Part shown: one piece after another, positions 27,111-35,640 of the stretch
How positions within the stretch are numbered: position 1 is the first letter of the stretch
How the letters are laid out: every line of letters begins with the position of its first letter
Assembly (NCBI RefSeq): GCF_012927245.1
Contig: NZ_JABBGE010000013.1
Coordinates: forward strand, 163,627-227,626
Direction of reading: 5' to 3'
DNA: 64,000 bases
Source of the DNA: Streptomyces sp. R302
GTDB taxonomy: Bacteria > Actinomycetota > Actinomycetes > Streptomycetales > Streptomycetaceae
Program-made: the position numbers and the translations under genes
Notes under the pieces: model-generated
Database searches by the model: none
What the model was told of the DNA's origin: nothing
What the model saw: the letters and a program-made list of their open reading frames with translations, nothing else

Positions 27111-28112
27111 CTAGTGGGCGTCGACGATGTGCTGGGTGCCGATCCGCTTGCGGAAGACCCAGTAGGTCCAGCCCTGGTAGAGCAGTACCAACGGCGTGGC
27201 GATGGCCGCACACCAGGTCATGATCTTGAGCGTGTACGGGCTCGACGACGCGTTCGTCACCGTCAGGCTCCACGCGGGGTCGAGCGAGGACGGCATGACG
27301 TTCGGGAAGAGCGCCAGGAACAGCATGGCGACCGCGGCGGCGATCGTCACCCCCGAGAGCGCGAACGACCAGCCCTCGCGCCCCGCCTTGATGGCGCCGA
27401 TCGCACCGACCAGCGAGAGCGCCGCGACGAGCATCGCCGCGAGGCTCAAGGCGTCACCCGAGTCGGCCTGGGTCCAGATCAGGAAGGCGAGCGCGAGCAC
27501 CGCCGTGACGAGGCCCAGCTTCAGGGCGAGCGCCCGGGCCCTGGCCCGGATGTCGCCGACCGTCTTCAGGGCCGCGAAGACCGTGCCGTGGAAGGTGAAG
27601 AGGGTGAGCGTCACCAGTCCGCCGAGGATCGCGTACGGGTTGAGCAGGTCCCAGAAGGTGCCGACGTACTCCATGTTCGCGTCGATCTTCACGCCGCGGA
27701 CGATGTTGCCGAAGGCGACGCCCCACAGGATCGCGGGGATCAGCGAGGTCCAGAAGATCGCCTGCTCCCAGTTGCGCTGCCAGTTCTCCTCGGGCCGCTT
27801 GGCCCGGTACTCGAAGGCGACACCGCGGATGATGAGGCAGACGAGGATGATCAGCAGCGGCAGGTAGAAGCCGGAGAAGAGGGTGGCGTACCACTCGGGG
27901 AAGGCGGCGAAGGTCGCGCCGCCGGCGGTCAGCAGCCAGACCTCGTTGCCGTCCCAGACGGGTCCGATGGTGTTGATCAGGACCCGCTTCTCGGGCCGGT
28001 TCCGAGCGAGCAGCTTGGTGAGGATGCCGACCCCGAAGTCGAAACCCTCAAGGAAGAAGTAGCCGGTCCAGAGGACGGCGATGAGTACGAACCAGACGTC
28101 GTGGAGTTCCAT
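27111..28112 (-). CDS. cydB: Cytochrome bd quinol oxidase subunit II
   Basis: 333 aa with about eight membrane segments. The opening DVWFVLIAVLWTGYFFLEGFDFGVGIL and INTIGPVWDGNEVWLLTAGGATFAAFP are hallmark CydB sequences. It supports subunit I in the high-affinity terminal oxidase. Start ATG 28112 is 18 bases after the cydA stop; same operon, under the Rex site upstream of cydA. Confidence 0.97.
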   Translation of the reverse strand: MELHDVWFVLIAVLWTGYFFLEGFDFGVGILTKLLARNRPEKRVLINTIGPVWDGNEVWLLTAGGATFAAFPEWYATLFSGFYLPLLIILVCLIIRGVAFEYRAKRPEENWQRNWEQAIFWTSLIPAILWGVAFGNIVRGVKIDANMEYVGTFWDLLNPYAILGGLVTLTLFTFHGTVFAALKTVGDIRARARALALKLGLVTAVLALAFLIWTQADSGDALSLAAMLVAALSLVGAIGAIKAGREGWSFALSGVTIAAAVAMLFLALFPNVMPSSLDPAWSLTVTNASSSPYTLKIMTWCAAIATPLVLLYQGWTYWVFRKRIGTQHIVDAH

Positions 28113-28130
28113 GCCTCGATCTCCTGAGCC

Positions 28131-29648
28131 TCAGTACGAGAAGGCCATGGGCCGGTCGGGGTCACGGGTGTCCCCGCCGATCTTGGTGGGCGGGTTGAGG
28201 TCGTCCTCGGTCAGCTCGGGCGGGCCTGCCTTCACGTACTTCACGAGGAGCTTGACCTCGATGACGGCGAGGACCGCGTACAGGGCGGTGAAGACGATCA
28301 TCGAGGTGAGCACCTCGCCCTGGGAGGTGCCGGGGGAGACGGCGGCGCTGGTCCGCATCACGCCGTAGACGACCCACGGCTGGCGGCCCATCTCGGTGAA
28401 GATCCAGCCCCAGGAGTTGGCGATGAGCGGGAAGAGCATGGTCCAGAGGGCCACGATCCAGTACCACGTGCCGATCTTCGGGCTGAGCGCCTTGTTCCTG
28501 AAGAGGACGAGGTTCGGCACTTCGTCCTCACCGGTCCGCAGGCCGGGGGCGATCAGGAACTTCTTGCGGGTCAGCCAGAGTCCGACGACGCCGATGGCGA
28601 GCGAGGCCATGCCGAAGCCGATCATCCAGCGGAAGCCCCAGTAGGCGACGGGGATGTTGGGCCGGTAGTCGCCGGGCCCGAACCTCTCCTGCTCGGCCTT
28701 GTTGACGTCGTTGATGCCGGGGACGTACGAGTGGAAGTCGCCGTTGGCGAGGTAGGACAGTATCCCGGGGATCTCGATGGCGACCTCGTTGTGGCCCTTG
28801 TCCACATCGCCGATCGCGAAGATCGAGAAGGGCGCGGGCGCCTCGCCGTCCCACAGTGCCTCGGCGGCGGCCATCTTCATCGGCTGCTGCTTGAACATGA
28901 CCTTGCCGAGCATGTCCCCGCTGATGGCGGTGCCGAGGCCGGCGATGATCAGCGTGATCAGGCCGAGCCGCAGCGAGGTCCGCATCACCGGGACGTGCCG
29001 CTTGCGCATCAGGTGGAAGGCGGAGATGCCGACCATGAAGGCGCCGCCGACGAGGAAGGCGGCCGTCATGGTGTGGAAGAACTGGGTGAGGGCGGTGTTC
29101 TGGGTGAGCACCTGCCAGAAGTCGGTGAGCTCGGCGCGCGGACCCTGGCCGCGGTCCTCGTTGATGCGGTAGCCGACCGGGTGCTGCATCCAGGAGTTGG
29201 CGGCCAGGATGAAGTACGCGGAGAGGATCGTGCCGATCGACACCATCCAGATGCAGGCGAGGTGGATCTTCTTCGGCAGTTTGTCCCAGCCGAAGATCCA
29301 CAGGCCGATGAAGGTGGACTCGAAGAAGAAGGCGATGAGGGCCTCGAAGGCCAGCGGGGCGCCGAAGATGTCACCGACGAAGCGGGAGTAGTCCGACCAG
29401 TTCATGCCGAACTGGAACTCCTGCACGATGCCGGTGACGACACCCATCGCGATGTTGATGAGGAAGAGCTTCCCCCAGAACTTGGTGGCCCGGAGGTACT
29501 TCTCCTTCCCGCTCCGCACCCAGGCGGTCTGGAGCCCCGCGGTGAGCGCGGCGAGCGAGATCGTCAGCGGAACGAAGAGAAAGTGGTAGACGGTGGTGAT
29601 GCCGAACTGCCAGCGCGCCAAAGTCTCCGGCGCCAGAGCGAGGTCCAC
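28131..29648 (-). CDS. cydA: Cytochrome bd quinol oxidase subunit I
   Basis: 505 aa haem-bearing subunit. ETLARWQFGITTVYHFLFVPLTI holds the N-terminal His ligand of haem b595, EFQFGMNWSDYSRFVGDIFGAPLAFEAL and FFFESTFIGLWIFGW carry the conserved Glu residues of the proton path, and KQQPMKMAAAEALWD is the GWxxxExGRQPW/quinol-loop region with the GRQPW motif at EMGRQPWVVYG. It reduces O2 with menaquinol at low oxygen. The Rex operator is about 83 bases upstream. Confidence 0.97.
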   Translation of the reverse strand: MDLALAPETLARWQFGITTVYHFLFVPLTISLAALTAGLQTAWVRSGKEKYLRATKFWGKLFLINIAMGVVTGIVQEFQFGMNWSDYSRFVGDIFGAPLAFEALIAFFFESTFIGLWIFGWDKLPKKIHLACIWMVSIGTILSAYFILAANSWMQHPVGYRINEDRGQGPRAELTDFWQVLTQNTALTQFFHTMTAAFLVGGAFMVGISAFHLMRKRHVPVMRTSLRLGLITLIIAGLGTAISGDMLGKVMFKQQPMKMAAAEALWDGEAPAPFSIFAIGDVDKGHNEVAIEIPGILSYLANGDFHSYVPGINDVNKAEQERFGPGDYRPNIPVAYWGFRWMIGFGMASLAIGVVGLWLTRKKFLIAPGLRTGEDEVPNLVLFRNKALSPKIGTWYWIVALWTMLFPLIANSWGWIFTEMGRQPWVVYGVMRTSAAVSPGTSQGEVLTSMIVFTALYAVLAVIEVKLLVKYVKAGPPELTEDDLNPPTKIGGDTRDPDRPMAFSY

Positions 29649-29731
29649 GTCGTCTTCTCCTTACATCGCCGTGGTCACATCGGCAGTTTGCCCCTTTGCT
29701 CCCCCCTGTTACGGGACGAACGGGACACGCT

Positions 29732-29762
29732 TGTGAACGCGTTCACATTCACAAGCATTATG
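29732..29762 (-). promoter_or_regulatory. Rex operator and -10-like element of the cydABCD promoter
   Basis: TGTGAACGCGTTCACA (29732-29747) exactly matches the published Streptomyces Rex operator TGTGAACnnnTTCACA. Just upstream in the transcription direction is CATAAT (29757-29762 on the opposite strand), a good -10 candidate, so Rex would sit at or just after the transcription start. Rex released by high NADH/NAD+ would induce cyd when oxygen is low. A further TTCACATTCACAA overlap may add a weaker half-site. Confidence 0.9.
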
Positions 29763-29850
29763 ACTCATACGAAATCCGTACTGGAGAGTGGGGGGCTGTA
29801 CCGAAGGTCACACCTTCCCAGGGGCTTCAACATATTGTTGAATTCGCCCC

Positions 29851-30225
29851 ATGACCCTTCGGATACGCCTCAGTTGGCCGGCCGGGCACACCACGGCCAC
29901 CCTCGACGAGACCCCCACGAGCACGGCGCTCCTGGGGGCACTGCCGATCGTCTCCACCGCCCGCACCTGGGGCGAGGAGGTCTACTTCGACACTCCGGTC
30001 TCGGTGCCGCGCGAGGAGGGGGCACGCCAGGTCGTCGACCCCGGCACGGTGGCCTTCTGGACCGACGGCGACGCCCTCGCCCTCCCCTACGGGCCGACCC
30101 CGATCTCACGGGGCGAGGAGTGCCGCCTCGCGAGCCCGTGCAATCTGCTGGGCTCGCTCGACGAGGACCCGCGGATCCTGGCCACCGTCCGCGACGGCGA
30201 CCCGATCCGCGTGGAACTCGCCTGA
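29851..30225 (+). CDS. Cyclophilin-fold protein (cyclophil_like family)
   Basis: 124 aa. It resembles the small cyclophilin-like beta-barrel family: RIRLSWPAGHTTATLDETPTS opening, a central GEEVYFDTPV strand, DPGTVAFWTDGDALALPYGPTP and a C-terminal FxxLxxDPRILATVRDGDPIRV-like end. The family is not known to be a peptidyl-prolyl isomerase and its role is unknown. It is divergent from cydA, so it shares the region with the Rex operator; control by Rex is possible but unproven. Confidence 0.82.
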   Translation: MTLRIRLSWPAGHTTATLDETPTSTALLGALPIVSTARTWGEEVYFDTPVSVPREEGARQVVDPGTVAFWTDGDALALPYGPTPISRGEECRLASPCNLLGSLDEDPRILATVRDGDPIRVELA

Positions 30226-30288
30226 GAGCCCTCAGGGCAGCCGGTACGCCGCCCCCGAGCCTTCAGGTTCCCTGGCGGAAGCCTTCCC

Positions 30289-31380
30289 TCACTTACGGAA
30301 GCCCTCCGTCACCTTCAGGAACAGGTCGTTCGCCTCGGTCTCGCCGATCGTGACGCGCACGCCCTCCCCCGCGAACGGCCGCACCACCACACCGTGCCGC
30401 TCGCACTCCGCCGCGAACTCCATGGTGCGCTCGCCGAGCCGCAGCCAGACGAAGTTCGCCTGGGCGTCCGGCACCGTCCAGCCCTGGGCCACGAGCCCCG
30501 CGCGGACCCGCTCGCGCTCCGCCACCAGCGAACCGACCCGGCCGAGCAGCTCGTCCTCGGCGCGCAGCGAGGCCACCGCCGCGTCCTGCGCCACCTGGCT
30601 CACGCCGAACGGCACCGCCGTCTTGCGCAGCGCCGCCGCCACCGGCTCGTGGGCGATCGCGAAGCCGACCCGCAGCCCCGCCAGGCCGTACGCCTTGGAG
30701 AAGGTGCGCAGCACCGCCACGTTCGGCCGGTCGCGGTAGAGCTCGACGCCGTCCGGGATGTCGATGTCGCGCACGAACTCCTTGTACGCCTCGTCGATCA
30801 CGACCAGGACGTCGGAGGGCACTTGGTCGAGGAAGCGCTCCAGCTCGGCCCGGCGCACCGCGGTGCCCGTGGGGTTGTTGGGGTTGCAGACGAAGATCAG
30901 CCGGGTCCGCTCGGTGATCGCCTCGGCCATGGCGTCGAGGTCGTGCGTCTCGTCGTCCTTGAGCGGCACCTGCACCGAGGTGGCCCCGCTGATCTGCGTG
31001 ATGATCGGGTACGCCTCGAAGGAGCGCCAGGCGTAGATCACCTCGTCGCCCGGGCCCGAGGTCGCCTGGAGCAGCGACTGGGCGACGCCGACCGAGCCGG
31101 TGCCGGTGGCGATGTGGGAGACCGGGACGCCGAAGCGGTCGGCCAGCTCCGCGGAGAGCGCGGTGCAGGCCATGTCCGGGTACCGGTTGAAGTTCGCGGC
31201 GGCGGCCAGCGCGCTCTCCATCACGCCCGGCAGCGGGGGGTAGGGGTTCTCGTTGGAGGACAGCTTGAAGGCGACCGGGCCGCCCGCGGCGGCCGGCTTG
31301 CCCGGCTTGTAGGTGGGGACGCCGTCCAGCTCGGCGCGCAGCTTCGGGGTGGACGCGCTCGTCCCGCTGGTCTCGCTCAC
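30289..31380 (-). CDS. HisC-type aromatic/histidinol-phosphate aminotransferase
   Basis: 363 aa PLP fold type I enzyme. Features: KLSSNENPYPPLPGV, GTGSVGVAQSLLQA (PLP phosphate region), FVCNPNNPTGT, DEAYKEF and the PLP lysine in RTFSKAYGLAGLRVG. This is the HisC2/aromatic aminotransferase (Pat) subgroup often annotated hisC2 in actinobacteria; it probably uses phenylpyruvate/hydroxyphenylpyruvate or histidinol phosphate, and the sequence alone does not decide. The GTG at 31380 gives the usual N-terminus; the longer open frame consists of repeat DNA. Confidence 0.9.
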   Translation of the reverse strand: MSETSGTSASTPKLRAELDGVPTYKPGKPAAAGGPVAFKLSSNENPYPPLPGVMESALAAAANFNRYPDMACTALSAELADRFGVPVSHIATGTGSVGVAQSLLQATSGPGDEVIYAWRSFEAYPIITQISGATSVQVPLKDDETHDLDAMAEAITERTRLIFVCNPNNPTGTAVRRAELERFLDQVPSDVLVVIDEAYKEFVRDIDIPDGVELYRDRPNVAVLRTFSKAYGLAGLRVGFAIAHEPVAAALRKTAVPFGVSQVAQDAAVASLRAEDELLGRVGSLVAERERVRAGLVAQGWTVPDAQANFVWLRLGERTMEFAAECERHGVVVRPFAGEGVRVTIGETEANDLFLKVTEGFRK

Positions 31381-31891
31381 AGTGTGGCCTCCTCGACCGT
31401 CCGTACCGCCAATGCTTCTCACCTTATGAGGATTCCGGCCCGCTGCGAATGGGCTGTGGACAACAGCCCTGCAACGCTGTGGAAAACCGCCCCGCCGCCC
31501 CTCTCTCCGACCTTCCCTCCGACCTTCCCTCCGACCTTCCCTCCGGCCTTCCCTCCGACCTTCCCTCCGGCCTTCCCTCCGGCCCCCTCCGACCCTCCGT
31601 CCAACCTCCCCCTCCGGCCCTCCCCACGCGAGGGGGCGCACGGGCGGGTGGCGTGCGCCGGTGGCGAGCGCCGTGGCGCGCATCCCCCGTAGAGGTGAGT
31701 TGAGACCTCTTCGAGACCTCTCCCCCACACCAGGCCCATCCCGCCCGACGGCATCAAGTCGCATGGAAAAACCCTCAACTACCTTGGATTCTCCTTCATT
31801 TGACCTGGGTCGACCATGCAGAAACGTGCCTGTCAACGCTTGCATATGCGACCGTCTCGCCCACCCCGCATCGCCCTACTATCGGCTCGCC
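31381..31891. other. Divergent intergenic region hisC-like / lacI with DnaA box and 12-bp repeats
   Basis: 511 bases without a supported gene. Contents from left: a perfect complement of TTGTCCACA at 31455-31463 and a weaker TGTGGAAAA at 31478-31486; a 12-bp tandem repeat from 31509; then, after 31740, a lower-GC tract that should hold the lacI promoter. Open frames across the repeat encode only GRREGRREG-type low complexity and are rejected. Confidence 0.6.
31509..31580. repeat. 12-bp tandem repeat, 6 copies plus degenerate tail
   Basis: Unit G(A/G)CCTTCCCTCC, six head-to-tail copies at 31509-31580 with only A/G variation at position 2, then decaying copies to about 31620. All pyrimidine-rich on the + strand apart from the first one or two bases. 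Confidence 0.92.
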
Positions 31892-32998
31892 ATGACAGCA
31901 GCAGGGAAGCACCAGGTGAGCCGGGCACAGACCCGGGGAAGCCGGCAGGGCCGGGCAGGCATCCGGGACGTGGCCGCCGCCGCCGGGGTCTCCATCACGA
32001 CTGTCTCCGACGCGCTCAACGGCAAGGGCCGACTCCCGGACGCCACCCGCAGGCACGTCCGCGAGGTCGCCGACCGGCTGGGCTACCGCCCCTCCGCGGC
32101 GGCCCGCACGCTCCGCACCGGCAAGTCGGGACTCATCGGCCTGACCGTGACGACATACGGGGATGAACCTTTCACCTTCACGGAGTTCGCCTACTTCGCG
32201 GAGATGGCCAGGGCCGCCACGTCGGCCGCGCTCGCCCGCGGCTACGCCCTCGTCATCCTCCCCGCGACATCACGCCATGACGTCTGGTCGAACGTCGCCC
32301 TCGACGGCACCGTCGTCATCGACCCCTCCGACCACGACCCGGTCGTCACCGAGCTCGTCCGCCAGGGCCTCCCCGTCGTCTCCGACGGGCGCCCCGCCGG
32401 CACGCTCCCGGTGACCGCCTGGGTCGACAACGACCACGAGGCCGCCGTCCTCGCCCTCCTCGACCACCTCGCCGACGCCGGCGCGCGCCGGATCGGCCTC
32501 CTCACCGGCACCACCACCGACACCTACACCCGCCTCTCCACCACCGCGTACCTCAACTGGTGCGAGCGGGTCGGACAGGACCCCGTCTACGAGGCCTACC
32601 CGGCGCACGACCCGTGCGCGGGCGCCGTCGCGGCCGACCGGCTGCTCGCCCGCCCCGACCGTCCCGACGCCGTCTACGGCCTCTTCGACCCCAACGGCAC
32701 CGACCTCCTCGCCGCCGCCCGCCGCTACGGGCTGCGCGTCCCGGACGACCTGCTGATCGTGTGCTGCAGCGAGTCCACCGTCTACGCCACCACCGAACCG
32801 CCCATCACGACGCTCTCGCTCAAACCGCGGCGCATCGGCACCGCCGTCGTCCAGCTCCTCATCGACGCCATCGAGGGGATCGAGGGCGACGGTCCGCTGG
32901 AGCAGGTGATACCGACCGAACTCATCGTCCGCACCTCCTCGCAGCGCCGGTCGCCGCGGACGACGGTGAGCCCGCCGCGCTCACCCGCGAAGGACTGA
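31892..32998 (+). CDS. LacI-family transcriptional regulator
   Basis: 368 aa. N-terminal LacI helix-turn-helix and hinge (GIRDVAAAAGVSITTVSDALN, RHVREVADRLGYRPSAAARTLRTG) at about 22-80, then a periplasmic-binding-protein-like sensor domain ending in TTLSLKPRRIGTAVVQLLIDAIEG. The inducer is unknown. ATG 31892 is chosen although a few basic residues precede the HTH; upstream in-frame starts lack homology. No sugar operon is adjacent, so it is a stand-alone regulator. Confidence 0.9.
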   Translation: MTAAGKHQVSRAQTRGSRQGRAGIRDVAAAAGVSITTVSDALNGKGRLPDATRRHVREVADRLGYRPSAAARTLRTGKSGLIGLTVTTYGDEPFTFTEFAYFAEMARAATSAALARGYALVILPATSRHDVWSNVALDGTVVIDPSDHDPVVTELVRQGLPVVSDGRPAGTLPVTAWVDNDHEAAVLALLDHLADAGARRIGLLTGTTTDTYTRLSTTAYLNWCERVGQDPVYEAYPAHDPCAGAVAADRLLARPDRPDAVYGLFDPNGTDLLAAARRYGLRVPDDLLIVCCSESTVYATTEPPITTLSLKPRRIGTAVVQLLIDAIEGIEGDGPLEQVIPTELIVRTSSQRRSPRTTVSPPRSPAKD

Positions 32999-33015
32999 CG
33001 GCACCCCTACGGACT

Positions 33016-33040
33016 CCGGCCGCGCCGAAAGAGCGGCCGG
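33016..33040 (+). terminator. Probable terminator after lacI
   Basis: Perfect 8-bp inverted repeat CCGGCCGC (33016-33023) / GCGGCCGG (33033-33040) with a 9-base loop, 17 bases after the lacI stop. Confidence 0.6.
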
Positions 33041-33049
33041 ACGAACGAC

Positions 33050-33143
33050 ACGAGCACGTCGCGAACGCATCGCGAGCGTGACCGAGCACGACCGAGCACG
33101 ACCGAACACATCGCGAACACGTCGCGAGCACGACCGAGTACGG
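33050..33143. repeat. Short-period repeat block (ACGACCGAGC / ATCGCGAAC units)
   Basis: Two word types alternate: (T)CGCGA(A/G)C with ACGT/ACAT-like joins, and GACCGAGCAC repeated at about 33079, 33089 and, degenerate, 33099 and 33129. The block looks like an imperfect duplication of a unit of roughly 50 bases. Confidence 0.7.
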
Positions 33144-33400
33144 CCCCGAGAACGAGCACCGTCCCGTCCCTGCCCGTGGGCGGGAACGGCGAAACCGGGC
33201 ACCCCACCGGACCCGACCCTGGACTGGACCTTCTCAATTCGGGCGAAACAACCGGTGAACCCGGAGCCAACCCGGATTCACCACCCCTGGTGCGTCACAC
33301 AGGCGGACCCTCATTCCTATGATGGGCGCACGACACCGCGGACCCCCCGACCAGGCCGGTCCGCGATGTGCAGGGCATCGCGACGGTGGTGGAGGGGTCG

Positions 33401-34756
33401 ATGACTCAGGGGGACGGGCAGGATCCCGTGGAACGCACGGCGACATTGCGTGACTTCCGCGTACCCCCGTACGCCCGGGTGCCCGTGCAGGGCCACGCGG
33501 GCGAGCCGCCCGTCCCGCCCGCCGACCCCACGCTCCACCTGGGCACGCGCCCGGCCGCGTACCCCGAGCCGGTCGCGTTCCCGGAACCTCCGGCACGCCC
33601 CGAAGCCCCCACGTACACCGAGCCTCAGGTACGCCCCGAACCGGCCGCGTACACCGAGCCTCCGGCACACCCCGAACCGGCCGCGTACGCCGAGCCCCCG
33701 GTCCCGACGGCGCACGCCGACGCCGCCCGCCCCGTGGCCGCCGCCCCCGTCGCCGCCCCCTCCGCCCCCGTCGCCGCCTCGGCCTCCGCCCACCCCGGTG
33801 CCGGCGGCTTCCCCGACGACTTCCCGGACGGGTACACGCCCACCGAGCGCGACCTCCCGGTCATCCAGCGCGGCGACACCCTCCAGGTCCCCGTCGCCCC
33901 GGCCGCCGCTCCCGCGCCCGCGCCCACCGGCGACGGCCCCGGGCCGCTCTACGTCGTCGGCGACGTCCACGGCTACCTCGACGAGCTCCTCGCCGCCCTC
34001 CGCGCCCAGGGCCTCGTCGACGAGAACGGCGGCTGGGCCGCGGGCAACGCCCGGCTCTGGTTCCTCGGCGACTTCACCGACCGCGGACCCGACGGCATCG
34101 GCGTCATCGACCTCGTCATGCGGCTCTCCGCCGAGGCCGCCGCCGCCGGCGGCTACTGCAAGGCGCTCATGGGCAACCACGAGCTGCTCCTCATCGGCGC
34201 CAAGCGCTTCGGCGACACGCCCGTCAACTCCGGGGCCGGCACCGCCACCTTCCAGGCCGCCTGGCTGCTCAACGGCGGCCAGAAGCACGACATGGACCGC
34301 CTCCAGGACGTCCACCTCCAGTGGATGTCCCGGCTCGACGCCGTCGTCCGCGAGGACGACCACCTCCTGCTGCACTCGGACACCACCGCGTACCTCGACT
34401 ACGGCCAGACGATCGAGGACGTCAACGACACCGTCCACGAGGTCCTCACGCGCAACGACGCAGACGAGGTCTGGGACCTCTTCCGGAAGTTCACCAAGCG
34501 CTTCGCCTTCCGCGACGAGGGCGGCCCGGAGGCCGTCCAGGAGCTGCTCGGCACCTACGGCGGCTCCCGGGTCGTGCACGGCCACAGCCCGATCCCGTAC
34601 CTCCTCGGCCAGGTCGGCACGGAGGACGGCGAGGAGGAATCGCGCCCGGTGGTCGACGGCCCGCACGTCTACGCCGACGGTCTCGCCATCGCCATGGACG
34701 GCGGCGTCACCATGGCCGGAAAGCTGCTGGTGGTCCAACTCCCGCTGGGGGACTGA
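33401..34756 (+). CDS. Calcineurin-type metallophosphatase with Pro-rich N-terminus
   Basis: 451 aa. Residues 1-180 are low-complexity Pro/Ala/Glu with repeats of the form RPE(P/A)AAYTEPP, likely disordered. The catalytic part (about 185-445) has the PPP-like motifs GDVHGYLDELL (GDxHG), FLGDFTDRGPDG (GDxxDRG), MGNHELLL (GNHE) and VHGHSPIPY (GHT/S), so two metal ions and Ser/Thr-phosphoprotein or nucleotide-type phosphatase activity are expected. The start ATG 33401 follows a GGAGG site at 33391. It stands alone; the partner kinase is unknown. Confidence 0.9.
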   Translation: MTQGDGQDPVERTATLRDFRVPPYARVPVQGHAGEPPVPPADPTLHLGTRPAAYPEPVAFPEPPARPEAPTYTEPQVRPEPAAYTEPPAHPEPAAYAEPPVPTAHADAARPVAAAPVAAPSAPVAASASAHPGAGGFPDDFPDGYTPTERDLPVIQRGDTLQVPVAPAAAPAPAPTGDGPGPLYVVGDVHGYLDELLAALRAQGLVDENGGWAAGNARLWFLGDFTDRGPDGIGVIDLVMRLSAEAAAAGGYCKALMGNHELLLIGAKRFGDTPVNSGAGTATFQAAWLLNGGQKHDMDRLQDVHLQWMSRLDAVVREDDHLLLHSDTTAYLDYGQTIEDVNDTVHEVLTRNDADEVWDLFRKFTKRFAFRDEGGPEAVQELLGTYGGSRVVHGHSPIPYLLGQVGTEDGEEESRPVVDGPHVYADGLAIAMDGGVTMAGKLLVVQLPLGD

Positions 34757-34917
34757 CCCTCACCCTGCGCATCCGGAGCGGGCGAATTCCGGAAACCCCC
34801 TGTCAGCGCGCACGGTCACGGCCCTACCATCGGTCTCCCCAGTTAGGCAGGCTCTCCTCCGCTTCCGCCCGGACCGCCGTTCTCCACGGCCGGTCCCGGC
34901 CCATCGAGCATCGGGGG

Positions 34918-35577
34918 ATGCACATGAACGTGGCTCCGCACCTGCTGACCGAGGACCGCGCCGAGTACGAGCGGGTCCTCGACGACGCACTGCGCACGGC
35001 TCCGCACCGGCCGGAACTCGCCGGAGCGGGCACCCGGCTGACCACCGGTCAGCTGCGCGCGATGGCTCTGAACGCGACAGCGCTGATCACCGCCGCGGCG
35101 GCGGGCGAGTACGAGCACTTCACCAAGGTCCGCGAGGCGGACCGCGCCGCCTCCAACCGCCCCCGGACCCCCGCCCCCGACGAGTCACCGGGCGCCGTCG
35201 CGGTCCTCACCGTCCTCGTCCCCGTCCTCGCCGGCACCGCCGCCGCGATCTTCCTCCTGGTCGGCGCCGTGGTCCGCTGGCTCGCCCCGGACGCCGCCCT
35301 CGGCACCACGCTGCTCACCGCCGGCCTGGTCTTCGGCGCCCTCGCCGCCGCCGGACTGCTCTGCGCGGGCGCCGGGCTCCTCCTGACCGCCCTCCGCAAC
35401 CGCCCCGCCGAGACCGGTGCCCCCGACGACGAACTCGCCCGGGCCCGCGCCGCCTGGCGCCACGCCCTCCTGGAGCGCGGCGTCGTCCCCTTCCTCCAGG
35501 CCGCCCTCACGGCCACGGCCACGGCCACAGCCACGGCCGCCGACCCCGACCGGGACCCGACGCCCCCGCCCCCGTGA
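34918..35577 (+). CDS. Two-pass membrane protein of unknown function
   Basis: 219 aa. A hydrophilic helical N-terminus (about 1-88) is followed by two hydrophobic segments (about 92-118 and 128-158) separated by a short loop, then a cytoplasmic helix (DDELARARAAWRHALLERGVVPFL) and an Ala-Thr/Pro tail. I do not recognise the family; similar Streptomyces proteins are annotated only as membrane proteins. ATG 34918 follows a TCGGGGG site; ATG two codons later is an alternative. Separated from the phosphatase by 161 bases. Confidence 0.75.
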   Translation: MHMNVAPHLLTEDRAEYERVLDDALRTAPHRPELAGAGTRLTTGQLRAMALNATALITAAAAGEYEHFTKVREADRAASNRPRTPAPDESPGAVAVLTVLVPVLAGTAAAIFLLVGAVVRWLAPDAALGTTLLTAGLVFGALAAAGLLCAGAGLLLTALRNRPAETGAPDDELARARAAWRHALLERGVVPFLQAALTATATATATAADPDRDPTPPPP

Positions 35578-35640
35578 AGCGCCCCGGCCCGCGATCCCCC
35601 CGTGGACCGCGGGTCGGGGCGGGTCTCGTACGGCCGGCCG

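Larger units (their letters stand above)
32999..33400. other. Intergenic region after lacI with hairpin and ACCGAGCACG-type repeats
   Basis: 402 bases without a supported gene. It holds a hairpin close after the lacI stop, a short-period repeat block at about 33050-33143, and then the promoter region of the phosphatase gene. No other structure was seen. Confidence 0.55.

Noticed and set aside
31381..31845. Open frame upstream of the hisC-like gene encoding GRREGRREG repeats
   Set aside because: It is a readout of the 12-bp tandem repeat; hisC homology begins at GTG 31380.
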